NCBI RefSeq assembly: GCF_002023715.1
Contig: NZ_MAHX01000013.1
Coordinates: 434,001-498,000, forward strand
DNA length: 64,000 nucleotides
Origin: Elizabethkingia occulta
GTDB taxonomy: Bacteria; Bacteroidota; Bacteroidia; Flavobacteriales; Weeksellaceae
Direction of reading: 5' to 3'
Shown here: positions 63,356-64,000 of the stretch, one piece after another
How positions within the stretch are numbered: position 1 is the first letter of the stretch
Layout: each line of letters begins with the position of its first letter
Translations under genes and position numbers: made by a program
Notes under the pieces: generated by a model
The model's input: only the letters and a program-made list of their open reading frames with translations
What the model was told of the DNA's origin: nothing
Database searches by the model: none

Positions 63356-63370
63356 AAATACCAATTCAAG

Positions 63371-64000
63371 ATGTTTAAAAAAATCCTTGTTGCTGAAGAT
63401 TATGAAAGTTCTAATATTTCTGTAGAGAAAGCATTGGAAGACCTGAAAATAGAAGAATCTAAATATGTTTATTATTGTGATGATGCATTGCAACGTGTAC
63501 AGATGGCTATACACGAAAAACAGCCTTTTGAACTACTGATCACTGATCTGTCTTTTGACGAGGATCATCGGGAACAAAATATTAAAAGTGGTTCCGAGCT
63601 TATCGAAGCTGTGAAAAAAATACAACCGGATATAAAGGTTATTGTTTTCTCTATTGAGAAAAAACCGAATATAATAGATGACCTTTTCCGTAAATATGAA
63701 ATCAACGGTTATGTGTCCAAAGGCAGAGAAGATACAAAGGAACTGAAGAAAGCCATAAAAGCTGTTTTCAATAATGAGAAACATATTTCGTTGAATCTGA
63801 AAAAGTCTATAAAAGATAAAAACTCATATGAATTTACTTCATACGATATCACCTTGGTGGATTTGCTTTGTCAGGGAATGCGACAACAAGCTATATCGGA
63901 TCATCTTAAAGATAGTGGAGTCCGCCCTTCCAGTTTAAGCAGCGTGGAAAAAAGGCTAAATGGTCTGAAAGAATCTTTGAATGTAAATACTACCGAACAA
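63371..64000 (+). CDS. Response regulator, truncated by the window edge
   Basis: 210 codons are present; no stop is reached. The receiver domain has ILVAEDYESS (acidic pair), ELLITDLSFDED with the phosphoacceptor Asp near residue 60, and the Lys in GYVSKG. After about residue 155 a helical region follows with DITLVDLLCQGMRQQAISDHL, fitting a LuxR/NarL-type DNA-binding domain. It is the partner of the preceding TPR kinase. Start chosen at 63371, where the receiver domain begins at once. Confidence 0.85.
   Translation, partial: MFKKILVAEDYESSNISVEKALEDLKIEESKYVYYCDDALQRVQMAIHEKQPFELLITDLSFDEDHREQNIKSGSELIEAVKKIQPDIKVIVFSIEKKPNIIDDLFRKYEINGYVSKGREDTKELKKAIKAVFNNEKHISLNLKKSIKDKNSYEFTSYDITLVDLLCQGMRQQAISDHLKDSGVRPSSLSSVEKRLNGLKESLNVNTTEQ

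Overview
The window comes from a low-GC member of the Bacteroidetes (Flavobacteriia, Weeksellaceae), most likely Elizabethkingia. The strongest single clue is a 646-residue oleate hydratase at 11092-13032. It has the length of the well-studied Elizabethkingia meningoseptica OhyA and carries Glu122 and Tyr241 at the published catalytic positions. Supporting clues are TonB-dependent and SusD-age style lipoproteins with short N-terminal lipoboxes, promoters of the TAnnTTTG type, TamB/TamL, a fimbrillin-like surface lipoprotein, and regulators that join TPR repeats to AraC or histidine-kinase domains. I see no rRNA, tRNA, CRISPR array, prophage or intact insertion sequence. The window is ordinary chromosome with a few small non-autonomous repeats.

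Layout. 0-9 kb: a siderophore-type TonB receptor; a minus-strand stress module (ECF sigma factor, soluble zinc anti-sigma factor, DUF417/RclC-like membrane protein, periplasmic MsrA-MsrB fusion, spondin-domain lipoprotein); an acyltransferase; a LytS/LytTR two-component pair. 9-14 kb: a fatty-acid cluster on the minus strand (AraC regulator, oleate hydratase, 3-hydroxyacyl-CoA dehydrogenase, lysophospholipase-like hydrolase). 14-22 kb: a DUF3472 lipoprotein, then a plus-strand run of porin, dicarboxylate/sodium symporter and succinate dehydrogenase sdhC, sdhA, sdhB, with an inverted-repeat element between sdhC and sdhA. 22-31 kb: tamB, tamL and a YihY/BrkB membrane protein, tightly packed. 31-37 kb: SDR, a ClC-F fluoride exporter behind a fluoride riboswitch, cupin, methyltransferase, small lipoprotein, MepB-like and epimerase genes. 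37-44.5 kb: a complete tripartite RND efflux operon and an AraC regulator.

45-49 kb: a small acidic peptide gene, a fimbrillin-like lipoprotein and a membrane-spanning TPR-AraC regulator. 49-56 kb: a methyltransferase, a truncated O6-alkylguanine-DNA alkyltransferase remnant, a DHFR-like protein, then a TetR-controlled beta-oxidation regulon (two thiolases and a dihydrolipoyl dehydrogenase) with three matching operators. 56-61 kb: mixed metabolic genes (DUF4440, NudK-like, HAD, acyltransferase, PhyH). 61-64 kb: a Gly-Asp-rich small peptide gene followed by a TPR histidine kinase and its response regulator, which runs off the right edge.

The parts most worth following are the ECF/anti-sigma/DUF417/MsrAB/spondin module, the three TetR operators that tie separate transcription units together, the AraC-type direct repeat in front of oleate hydratase, the two copies of a 166-bp MITE-like repeat placed just upstream of genes, and the small peptides beside TPR-type sensors. 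All calls come from reading the sequence; no database search was run.
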